A DNA stretch of 10,209 bases, taken from Crinalium sp049646245 (GTDB taxonomy: Bacteria > Cyanobacteriota > Cyanobacteriia > Cyanobacteriales > PCC-9333). This document shows positions 1 to 5,821 of the stretch, piece by piece (the stretch's first letter is position 1; every line of letters begins with the position of its first letter). The translations under genes were made by a program, and so were the position numbers. The stretch is from NCBI GenBank assembly GCA_049646245.1, contig JBARVL010000337.1:1-10209 (forward strand), written 5' to 3'. The notes beneath the pieces were generated by a model that made no database searches, was not told the DNA's origin, and saw only the letters and a list, made by a program, of their open reading frames with translations.

Positions 1-315
1 TCAACATTACCCCTAGAATTTGTACCAGATATACTGGCAGAATTAGGTAATCTCAAACATCCCCATCAAAAATTAATCGGGTTTGCTGCACAAACAGGGG
101 ATATAGTTACACCTGCATTAGAAAAGTTACACCGAAAGAAATTAGATTTTATTGTTGCTAATCCTATAGATCAACCAGATAGTGGATTTGGTAGCGATCG
201 TAACAAAGCTATTGTAATTAATCGCCAAGAACAACAATTTGAAATAGAACCTTGTTCTAAATTAGAAATGGCTCATTATATTTTTGACATTGTGCAAAAC
301 GCTAGTAGCATTTGA
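1..315 (+). CDS. coaBC: CoaBC (phosphopantothenoylcysteine synthetase/decarboxylase), C-terminal part, 5' end outside window
   Basis: Reading frame 1 is open from the left edge to TGA at 313-315, giving the last 104 residues of a protein. The sequence matches the end of the CoaB half of the bifunctional CoaBC (Dfp) flavoprotein. A segment beginning KLIGFAAQTGD is followed by LDFIVANPID and then SGFGSDRNKAIVI; these are the conserved blocks of the CTP-dependent 4'-phosphopantothenate-cysteine ligase domain, which lie near the nucleotide and phosphopantothenate site in the family. In known members the N-terminal CoaC half decarboxylates the product to 4'-phosphopantetheine, in the cytosolic route to coenzyme A. 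That half is not in the window. The C-terminus ends normally, about 50 residues after the SGFGSD block, so the truncation is only the window edge. It faces the secreted-repeat gene across a 92-base gap with a strong hairpin. Confidence 0.9.
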   Translation, partial: STLPLEFVPDILAELGNLKHPHQKLIGFAAQTGDIVTPALEKLHRKKLDFIVANPIDQPDSGFGSDRNKAIVINRQEQQFEIEPCSKLEMAHYIFDIVQNASSI

Positions 316-361
316 TGAGATAAGAATTGAATCCAGATTAAAAAACATAAAACAAAAATAT

Positions 362-402
362 CCCCCCTCCCCGTCAACGGGGAGGGGGCTAGGGGGTGGG
401 GT
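362..402. terminator. G/C-rich hairpin repeat between converging genes, probable bidirectional terminator
   Basis: Bases 363-373 (CCCCCTCCCCG) pair perfectly with 378-388 around a 4-base loop, TCAA. A second G-run block, CTAGGGGGTGGGG, follows at 389-401 and runs into TTTT. The same composition is familiar as a dispersed intergenic repeat in many cyanobacterial genomes. Its position between two converging genes suggests it ends transcription from both sides. The termination role is inferred; the 11-bp stem is seen directly. Confidence 0.6.
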
Positions 403-407
403 TTTAC

Positions 408-1856
408 TTATACGCGATCGGCAATTCCATTCCAAGCTTGAATCACTCTTATAAGCCTTTGAGGTAAACGATCTGAACCCAAATCAGCATAGCGAGTTGT
501 ACCTTGCCTACTGGACAGAGTAACAGTAAAATAGTCTGCTGCACCACTAGGAGCGTTGTAACTTAAACGATTAAACTGAGTAAAACCCTGTTTTTCCAGA
601 AATCTTTGGAAATTTTGTAGCTGTTGCTGAGAAATTTGAGCAGTTCGTCGCTCAGAAGTTGTACCATTACCATTAACCAATTCTCGAATAACTTGCCCAT
701 TATTCAACAACGTAGTTTGGTAAGTTCTACCAGCTATCCCACCACTAGAAATAGCTCGAAACACAACATTAATTGGTAAAGGTGGCGGTAATTCACTGGC
801 AGAAATTGTAGTAGGTTTGATTGTACCAACTTCACCGACGTTGCTACTAGCTTCATCTAAAATCACCGTAGAGCCAGATTCATTAGTACGATAAACCAAG
901 CTTCGTTTACCATATATCTCTACACGCCAGCCTGATACGATCGCTTCAGTACAAGCAATACCAGGAGTAGATAAACCTAAACAGCCATTTGACCACTTTT
1001 TACGTTCAGCTTTAACAATCTGCAATTGAGAAACAGGTAAATTCAAATATTCGGATGCTTCACGCAAAACCGCATCAACAACTGAATTTGGCAGTTCGCC
1101 AATATTACTAGCTGCTGTATCCAGCTTGACCACTGATCCAGATTCGTTAGTCCGATAAACCCAACGTTGTTGTCCATTAGCTACAACTATCCGCCAACCC
1201 GGTACGATCGCTTGTGTACAAGCAATACCTGGACTAAATAAACCTAAACAACCATTTGACCAATTTCGACGTTGAGACTCAACAATACGGAAATCTGAAG
1301 TTGGTAAACCTGTCCTACGAGAGACTTCGCGCAAAACAGCATTAGTAACAGATACCTGTGAATTTCCGCCAGTAGTTTGATTTTCTAAGCGCAAAGTGCG
1401 TCCACTGCTATCTGTGCGATATGTCCAAGTTTGATTACCATCAGATACAACAACGCGCCAACCTGGAACTATTGCTGCTAGGCAACTTTCTTCTGGTTTA
1501 CCTAAACCAAGACAGCCATCAGTCCAATTTCGCCGACTATAACTCACTACTATTAATTGAGAAATGCGTTGTTGCCGCGTTAAATCTTGGCGTATAGCAT
1601 TAAGAACATTCGCGGGTAATCTATTCAAGCGAAATCTTTGGGATCTTAAACGTTGAGTCGTTTGATTGCCTATTTGATTTTTTACTGACAAACTAGCATT
1701 AGTATCAGCAACTTTTTCAGGAGCCGCTACTGCCATCTGTAGTAAAGTTATAGTTGATGTTAGCGATAATATTCCTGTTAAAAACAGTGTCGCCAACATT
1801 CTAGAATGGGCTGTTCTAACACTATTGAAGAGTGTAGATTGATGTTTATAAATCAT
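408..1856 (-). CDS. Secreted protein with three Trp/Cys repeats and a C-terminal globular domain, function unknown
   Basis: The 482-residue product has a hydrophobic N-terminal segment (about 20-45) ending MAVAAPEK, a likely Sec signal peptide cut near residue 44, so it is probably periplasmic or exported. Three repeats of about 88 residues follow (about 80-158, 168-246 and 256-334). Each has a helix-like start (such as VTNAVLREVSRRTGLP), then W-(T/S)-(D/N)-GCLGL, a second cysteine ten positions later, AIV(P/S)GWR and YRT-(D/N)-xSG. The Cys pairs 115/125, 203/213 and 292/302 could form one disulfide per repeat. Residues about 355-482 form a separate domain with GQVIRELVNGNG and YFTVTLSS, recalling small cyanobacterial secreted domains. 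No catalytic motif is recognised. The first ATG is used because it gives a complete signal peptide; Met20 is an alternative, and neither has a clear Shine-Dalgarno. It diverges from the thioredoxin-fold gene. Confidence 0.75.
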   Translation of the reverse strand: MIYKHQSTLFNSVRTAHSRMLATLFLTGILSLTSTITLLQMAVAAPEKVADTNASLSVKNQIGNQTTQRLRSQRFRLNRLPANVLNAIRQDLTRQQRISQLIVVSYSRRNWTDGCLGLGKPEESCLAAIVPGWRVVVSDGNQTWTYRTDSSGRTLRLENQTTGGNSQVSVTNAVLREVSRRTGLPTSDFRIVESQRRNWSNGCLGLFSPGIACTQAIVPGWRIVVANGQQRWVYRTNESGSVVKLDTAASNIGELPNSVVDAVLREASEYLNLPVSQLQIVKAERKKWSNGCLGLSTPGIACTEAIVSGWRVEIYGKRSLVYRTNESGSTVILDEASSNVGEVGTIKPTTISASELPPPLPINVVFRAISSGGIAGRTYQTTLLNNGQVIRELVNGNGTTSERRTAQISQQQLQNFQRFLEKQGFTQFNRLSYNAPSGAADYFTVTLSSRQGTTRYADLGSDRLPQRLIRVIQAWNGIADRV

Positions 1857-1952
1857 AAATAGTTATAGTAATACCAACATAACCTTAGACCCTATATACT
1901 ACTATTTAGTTCCGTAATTACGCGAGCTAAATTACTTTTAGGAATAAAATTT
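1857..1952. promoter_or_regulatory. Divergent promoter region between secreted-repeat gene and thioredoxin-fold gene
   Basis: This 96-base A/T-rich gap separates two diverging starts, so it must hold upstream signals for both. On the plus strand TATACT (1895-1900) is a fair -10 hexamer, but no good -35 is found 16-18 bases upstream. AGGA at 1940-1943 lies nine bases before the ATG at 1953 and is a reasonable ribosome binding site. No clear minus-strand promoter was picked out. Confidence 0.3.
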
Positions 1953-2537
1953 ATGGTACTAACAGCTTCAACCATGCTGCAACTAGGAACTCAAGCCCCA
2001 GAGTTCCACTTACCCGATGTAGTGTCTGGTGAGAGAATTTCAATTTCCACGTTTGCTGATAAAAAAGCCTTACTGGTGATGTTTATTTGCCAACATTGTC
2101 CTTTTGTAAAACATATCCAGGCAGAACTGGCAAATCTTGGCTCATACTATGCTAATCAAAGCCTGGGAATTGTAGCAATCAGTGCTAACGATGCTACTAA
2201 CTATCCTAACGATGCTCCAGACAAACTTAAGGAAATGGCGCAAGAGCAAGGTTTTAATTTTCCTATTTGCTACGATGAAAGCCAGGAAACAGCCAAAAAA
2301 TACACTGCTGCTTGTACGCCAGATTTCTTTGTGTTTAATGGCGATCGCAATTTAGTTTATCGCGGTCAACTAGATGATAGCCGTCCTAGCAACGGTAAAC
2401 CAGTCACAGGTAAAGATTTACGTTCTGCTATTGATGCAGTACTAGCAGACAAACCAGTTAACCCAGAACAGCAGCCTAGTATCGGCTGCAATATTAAATG
2501 GAAACCTGGGAACGAACCCAATTATTTCAACTCTTGA
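1953..2537 (+). CDS. Thioredoxin-fold protein of the peroxiredoxin-like (AhpC/TSA) CxxC family
   Basis: The 194-residue protein has the layout of the AhpC/TSA/redoxin superfamily. LGTQAPEFHLPDV at 11-23 is the usual entry strand, and LLVMFICQHCPFVKH at 40-54 carries the active-site Cys46-x-x-Cys49 followed by Pro50. Ala-Cys-Thr-Pro at 120-123 precedes DFFVF and matches the conserved cis-proline strand region. The C-terminal SIGCNIKWKPG (177-187), with Cys179, is a recurrent signature of this subgroup. Such proteins are thought to act in thiol-disulfide exchange or peroxide handling; the partner is unknown. There is no signal peptide, so it is probably cytosolic. The start at 1953 has AGGA nine bases upstream; an internal ATG at 1974 would still keep the fold. 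TGA ends it at 2535-2537, right where a repeat-rich gap begins. The family call is firm, the precise reaction is not. Confidence 0.88.
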   Translation: MVLTASTMLQLGTQAPEFHLPDVVSGERISISTFADKKALLVMFICQHCPFVKHIQAELANLGSYYANQSLGIVAISANDATNYPNDAPDKLKEMAQEQGFNFPICYDESQETAKKYTAACTPDFFVFNGDRNLVYRGQLDDSRPSNGKPVTGKDLRSAIDAVLADKPVNPEQQPSIGCNIKWKPGNEPNYFNS

Positions 2538-2550
2538 CATACTCTCCCAT

Positions 2551-2580
2551 CTGTAGAGACGCGAAATTAGACGCTTCGCG
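2551..2580. repeat. Palindromic dispersed repeat fragment (GTAGAGACGCGAA type)
   Basis: CGCGAA at 2560-2565 pairs with TTCGCG at 2575-2580 across nine bases. It is preceded by CTGTAGAGACG, a string that recurs in intergenic palindromes of many cyanobacteria, usually with a matching CGTCTCTAC arm. Here that outer arm is missing, so the copy is partial. It starts 14 bases after the stop of the thioredoxin-fold gene. Confidence 0.5.
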
Positions 2581-2639
2581 CCCCGCTAGGAGTACGCATC
2601 TATACGCTTTTATAGGTTGGTTGGTTTTCAAAAAACTTC

Positions 2640-2715
2640 GAGGCAGAGCCTCTAACCCTTGCCATCTCGTTACCAGGTTGAACCTGGTAACGAATGCCTT
2701 GAGGAACCCTGCCTC
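2640..2715. repeat. Nested palindromic repeat element, 76 bases, with inverted ends
   Basis: The element begins GAGGCAG (2640-2646) and ends CTGCCTC (2709-2715), an exact 7-bp inverted pair. Inside are a short hairpin, GAGGC-AGA-GCCTC (2640-2652), and a perfect 25-base palindrome at 2668-2692 with 12-bp arms (CGTTACCAGGTT) around one central G. This pattern of GAGGCAGAGCCTC plus a palindromic CCAGG core resembles a dispersed non-coding repeat of cyanobacterial genomes. It lies between converging genes and could also serve as a terminator. No transposase is nearby, so any mobility would depend on proteins encoded elsewhere. Confidence 0.6.
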
Positions 2716-2745
2716 ATGATCTCAATTTGGTTTATATACTCTATA

Positions 2746-2770
2746 TGCCAAGCATACATAAATGTTGGCA
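2746..2770. terminator. Weak hairpin downstream of crtB
   Basis: TGCCAA (2746-2751) pairs with TTGGCA (2765-2770), and CAT/ATG extends the stem inward past one unpaired G, leaving a six-base loop. It lies 27 bases past the crtB stop on the minus strand. No U-run follows on that strand, so termination here is only a possibility. Confidence 0.2.
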
Positions 2771-2797
2771 CTATCATTCATTCAGCCTAATTTCTGC

Positions 2798-3727
2798 TTA
2801 AAGTACTTGCCCCTTCAAAGCAGCAAGTGGCAAACACAAAAGTTTTTTTGGTGTAGGCACGTAAGCTCGTTGGCTAAAAACGTCGTACTGGTTACGCTCG
2901 ATCGCATCTAAAATTCCTCGGTACAGCATCAAAGCTGCCCAAACAGGCCAACGAGCATCAGGACTAAGATATTTAATTCCTTTCTCCGCCTCAGCATAGT
3001 ACTTTCGCGCCCGTTGAATTTGGAAACCCATTAACTCACACCAGCGTTCATCAACCACACCTTTTAATAAATCTTCTTCAGTGTAGTTAAATAAAGCTAA
3101 TTCTTCTAACGGCAGATAGATGCGACCTCGACGGGCATCTTCCCCAACATCTCGGAGAATATTAGTTAGTTGGTTAGCAATTCCAAGTGCGATCGCTTCA
3201 TCTGTAGGCAGATAGACTTCTTGACTTTTGTTCCAGGCAGCCGTATAGGGGGAAGTATCTACACCCATGATTGTAGTTGACATCAATCCCACAGTACCAG
3301 CAACTCGATAACAGTAGAGATTTAACTGCTCAAACGTTTCATAGCGATTGCGGTATAGATCCATACGCTGACCAGCAATCATATCTCGAAACGGTTGAAT
3401 ATCCAATTGGAACCGAGTCAAGGTATCTACTAAAGCCACATCTGAATCATCAAAAGCTTGCCCAGCAAATAAAGCTTCTAGTTGTTCTTCCCATTGATCC
3501 AGTGTTTCAGGAGTAGTAGTCGTTGCCTCCTCTCCATCCACTAGCTCATCAGTTCGCCGACACCAAGCGTAAATAGCCCAAATGGCGCGACGTTTCGCTT
3601 CCGGCATCAGTAGCGTGCCGAGATAAAACGTCTTAGCGTATGTTGCCGTAATTTGGCGACAGATTTCGTAGGCATCCTCAATAGAGGCCAGCATTCTCAT
3701 GCAAGGGGACTTATACACTTGGAGCAT
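2798..3727 (-). CDS. crtB: 15-cis-phytoene synthase CrtB
   Basis: The 309-residue protein is the squalene/phytoene synthase that condenses two geranylgeranyl diphosphates head to head into 15-cis-phytoene, the committed step of carotenoid synthesis. Both Mg-diphosphate-binding aspartate motifs are present: DELVD at 60-64 in the context WCRRTDELVDG, and DVGED at 193-197 in the context NQLTNILRDVGEDARRGR. YAKTFYLGTLL (30-40) and RIYLPLEEL (202-210) are further family blocks. The length is normal for cyanobacterial CrtB and nothing is broken. The chosen start gives MLQVYKSP, which resembles the N-terminus of other cyanobacterial CrtB; Met10 and Met12 are nearby alternatives and no strong Shine-Dalgarno is seen. 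It lies 154 bases downstream of crtP on the same strand, the usual cyanobacterial order, and probably shares its transcript. In the cell it acts at the membrane surface next to the desaturase. Confidence 0.97.
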   Translation of the reverse strand: MLQVYKSPCMRMLASIEDAYEICRQITATYAKTFYLGTLLMPEAKRRAIWAIYAWCRRTDELVDGEEATTTTPETLDQWEEQLEALFAGQAFDDSDVALVDTLTRFQLDIQPFRDMIAGQRMDLYRNRYETFEQLNLYCYRVAGTVGLMSTTIMGVDTSPYTAAWNKSQEVYLPTDEAIALGIANQLTNILRDVGEDARRGRIYLPLEELALFNYTEEDLLKGVVDERWCELMGFQIQRARKYYAEAEKGIKYLSPDARWPVWAALMLYRGILDAIERNQYDVFSQRAYVPTPKKLLCLPLAALKGQVL

Positions 3728-3881
3728 TCGTTGCAGGCTGAAATGATGGTGAGCTAGGGACAGGTGATGTGAGATTTTCGAGCAATGAATTTGGAATTTA
3801 GAGCTACTTACTCAGATTTTCGAGTGTTTGTACTCAGCTAAGTTTCCTCATCATCCAAAATATACAATGGCATGATGGCGC
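3728..3881 (-). other. crtP-crtB intergenic spacer with an 11-base direct repeat
   Basis: This 154-base spacer is long for an operon gap. It holds AGATTTTCGAG twice, at 3772-3782 and 3814-3824, with starts 42 bases apart. That distance is six times seven, so the spacer may be an eroded heptamer-repeat tract like the one at the end of crtP. No convincing terminator was found, which fits read-through from crtP to crtB; a separate crtB promoter cannot be excluded. Confidence 0.4.
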
Positions 3882-5318
3882 TTAAGCTATTTGTACTTCT
3901 GAGTTCTGAGTATTAAGATTTAATTCCTCAATTCTCACTCCTGATTCCTGACTACTTACAATTGCCTGCGCTGTCAGCTTACCAGAAAGTACGGCACCTT
4001 CCATACTTGCTAAGTAACGTTGCATTGTGTAATCGCCTGTGAGAAAGAAATTAGCGATCGGGCTTTTTTGATCGGGACGATATTGTTGCCGTCCAGGTGT
4101 AGCTTTGTAAACAGAACGGGGAGTTTTGACTACGTGAGATTTAAGCAACTTAGCTGGCTGTAAGTAGCCAAAATGGTCAGGAAATAGTTTTTCTAATTCT
4201 GCCATTGTCACGTCTACAATTTCTTGATCAGATTTACTAATCCAATCTTTTGCTGGTGCTAGTACCAATTCCAGCATCGAGCGATCAGGATTAGCATAAC
4301 CACGACAGGCATTGCTCATATCAGCATAGACGCTTAAAAGAGGCGATCGCGAAAACAACAAATGGTCAATTTCTGTAAGCTTGCGGTCAAACCACAAATG
4401 TACATTAATCACAGGTACTCCCTCTAAGCCTTCTAGCTTTTGGAAATACTCCATTTGCTTCCACTGCTCAGGTAACATCACTTTCAACGGGTCAACAGGC
4501 ATAGCAGAGACATACGCATCCGCAGTAACTACCTCTGAATCTGTACCATTTTTTTCCCGTATTAAAAAGCCGCGTACAGTTCCATCTGGGTTAAGCAAAA
4601 ATTCTTTAATCGAAGCATTTAACTTTACTTCCCCACCACGTTCGGTAATGTAATCTACCATTGGTTGACACAACCGTTCCGTAGGCGCACCATCAAGAAA
4701 TGCCATTTTAGAGCCATTTTTTTCTTGCAGGAAGCGATTTAGGGCTGTAAGCAAAATAGTTGCAGAAATCTCATCAGGATTGATGAAGTTTAGCGCCTTT
4801 GACATGGCAATAAACACTTCTTTTTCTACCCTTGGGGGGATGTTCTGCTTTTCCAGCCACTCCGACCAAGAATATTTATCCATTTCTTCCACATACTTTT
4901 GCCCTTGAATCATCGCTGGAATTAAACCAATTCCAAAACGAATTTTCTCCGACCAAGTGAGCATATCATTGTTGCCCAGAATTGCTAGAATTCCATTGAT
5001 TGGCGCTGGTAAATCAGGAAAATCGAAGCGAGAGTAAGTTCCAGGCGCTTCAGGTTGGTTGAAGATCATTGTGTGTTCTTTCCACTGCAACCGATCTTCA
5101 ATTCCTAGTTCCTTAAATAATTGCAACATATTAGGGTAAGCCCCAAAAAATATGTGCAAACCAGTTTCGTACCAGTCGCCGTCGGCATCTTGCCAAGCAG
5201 CAACCTTACCCCCCAAAACGTCTCGACGTTCATAGATAATGGGGGTATGACCAGCATCAGTTAAGTATTTGGCACAAGAAAGCCCAGCTAAACCTGCCCC
5301 AGCGATCGCAACTCGCAT
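3882..5318 (-). CDS. crtP: 15-cis-phytoene desaturase CrtP (Pds, plant type)
   Basis: This is the FAD-dependent, plastoquinone-linked desaturase that introduces two double bases-worth of unsaturation (two C=C bonds) into 15-cis-phytoene to give zeta-carotene at the thylakoid or plasma membrane. From the chosen start the product has 478 residues. The FAD dinucleotide fold is at the N-terminus: GAGLAG at 7-12, then Glu30-Arg-Arg and GGK at 36-38. GDWYETGLHIFFGAYPN and KALNFINPDEIS are hallmark blocks of the plant/cyanobacterial family, and LTGDYTMQRYLASMEGAVLSG begins at 426 as the C-terminal FAD-binding motif. The frame is open to an ATG at 5399, but Met at 5318 gives MRVAIAGAG, the normal family start, and a TATAAT box lies between the two. 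The last two dozen codons read through a heptamer-repeat tract. crtB follows downstream, probably as one operon. Confidence 0.97.
   Translation of the reverse strand: MRVAIAGAGLAGLSCAKYLTDAGHTPIIYERRDVLGGKVAAWQDADGDWYETGLHIFFGAYPNMLQLFKELGIEDRLQWKEHTMIFNQPEAPGTYSRFDFPDLPAPINGILAILGNNDMLTWSEKIRFGIGLIPAMIQGQKYVEEMDKYSWSEWLEKQNIPPRVEKEVFIAMSKALNFINPDEISATILLTALNRFLQEKNGSKMAFLDGAPTERLCQPMVDYITERGGEVKLNASIKEFLLNPDGTVRGFLIREKNGTDSEVVTADAYVSAMPVDPLKVMLPEQWKQMEYFQKLEGLEGVPVINVHLWFDRKLTEIDHLLFSRSPLLSVYADMSNACRGYANPDRSMLELVLAPAKDWISKSDQEIVDVTMAELEKLFPDHFGYLQPAKLLKSHVVKTPRSVYKATPGRQQYRPDQKSPIANFFLTGDYTMQRYLASMEGAVLSGKLTAQAIVSSQESGVRIEELNLNTQNSEVQIA
3895..3953 (-). repeat. Degenerate heptamer repeat tract inside the 3' end of crtP
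   Basis: Read on the minus strand, 3953-3926 is four consecutive heptamers, AGTCAGG, AATCAGG, AGTGAGA and ATTGAGG. After an A/T-rich patch come CAGAACT and CAGAAGT (3908-3895). Seven-base tandem repeats of this kind usually sit between genes in cyanobacteria; here the tract is in frame with crtP and encodes its C-terminal tail. Confidence 0.6.
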
Positions 5319-5366
5319 TTGTTTTGCTACTGCCCTAAAGAGTGGAAACCAGATGTTCTGGATTTC

Positions 5367-5372
5367 ATTATA
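5367..5372 (-). promoter_or_regulatory. Probable -10 box of the crtP promoter
   Basis: The minus strand reads TATAAT here, a perfect consensus -10 hexamer, 48 bases before the crtP ATG at 5318. It predicts a transcript start near 5360. No good -35 was found at the usual distance: GTCAAT lies 17 bases upstream and TTGCGT 21. The position would rule out the upstream in-frame ATG at 5399 for this transcript. Confidence 0.45.
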
Positions 5373-5416
5373 TTTGCATTTCGTTACATATTGACGCAAG
5401 CTTTAAGGAAATCATT

Positions 5417-5821
5417 ATGAACTACGATAACCCAGATGCACCTCAACCCCTAAGCCAAGAAGATTTAGCACTCGCTGTGAATTTATCCGAAGTGAGGGAA
5501 CTGCGACAATTTTTTTACGAAAATCTTAATAGTTCCTTAAGGGCAGTATTTAGCCACTGTGACTGGAGAATTACTTGCTATGAGCGTAATTCGGCGGAAA
5601 TGGTGATTGTTTGCCCGAATATGGCAGTCTACAAGCGGTTGAAACAGAAAGCCGAAATGCTGCACGCCCGATACAGGAATTTAGTTCAGTGCGATCGCAC
5701 CAGATTTTGTATTTGTTATCCTCCATCTCAAAATGCTGTTTATGAGCATGAAATTGATACTAGGCGACCTAGATCCGATTGGTTTTATACAGATGATTTT
5801 GATGATGACTATTTGTTTTAA
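5417..5821 (+). CDS. Small soluble protein of unknown function with acidic aromatic C-terminal tip
   Basis: The 134-residue product is not recognised as a named family. AAGGA at 5405-5409 sits seven bases before the ATG at 5417, which favours this start over an in-frame ATG at 5342. There is no signal peptide or membrane segment. Residues 13-43 look helical (LSQEDLALAVNLSEVRELR and on), then come strand-like segments around DWRITCYE and EMVIVCPN, a charged helix at about 71-89, and a strand FCICYP (97-102). That order, with a Pro-Asn turn before the long helix, loosely recalls the KH-like fold of DnaA domain I and DciA; this is inference only. Six cysteines (48, 54, 66, 92, 98, 100) form no evident metal motif. 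The last nine residues, DDFDDDYLF, resemble the partner-binding tip of SSB. It diverges from crtP across 98 bases. Function is open. Confidence 0.8.
   Translation: MNYDNPDAPQPLSQEDLALAVNLSEVRELRQFFYENLNSSLRAVFSHCDWRITCYERNSAEMVIVCPNMAVYKRLKQKAEMLHARYRNLVQCDRTRFCICYPPSQNAVYEHEIDTRRPRSDWFYTDDFDDDYLF

Noticed and set aside
2498..2719. Open frame of 73 codons overlapping the end of the thioredoxin-fold gene
   Set aside because: It is out of frame with that gene, runs through palindromic repeats, and has no ribosome site or family-like content.
2531..2797. A complete insertion sequence or transposase gene in the repeat-rich gap
   Set aside because: Only short non-coding fragments are visible; no transposase motif or full pair of element ends.
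3277..3516. Open frames antisense to crtB, crtP and dnaK1
   Set aside because: They mirror strongly conserved coding sequence, lack ribosome sites and resemble no protein family.
5342..5416. Upstream in-frame ATG that would extend the 134-residue protein by 25 residues
   Set aside because: It lacks a ribosome site, overlaps the probable crtP promoter, and the ATG at 5417 has AAGGA at a good distance.
5464..5472. TTAGCACTC, the exact left half of a CIRCE heat-shock operator, near the dnaK1 neighbourhood
   Set aside because: The inverted half GAGTGCTAA is absent nine bases later and the site is inside a coding region, over 1 kb from dnaK1.
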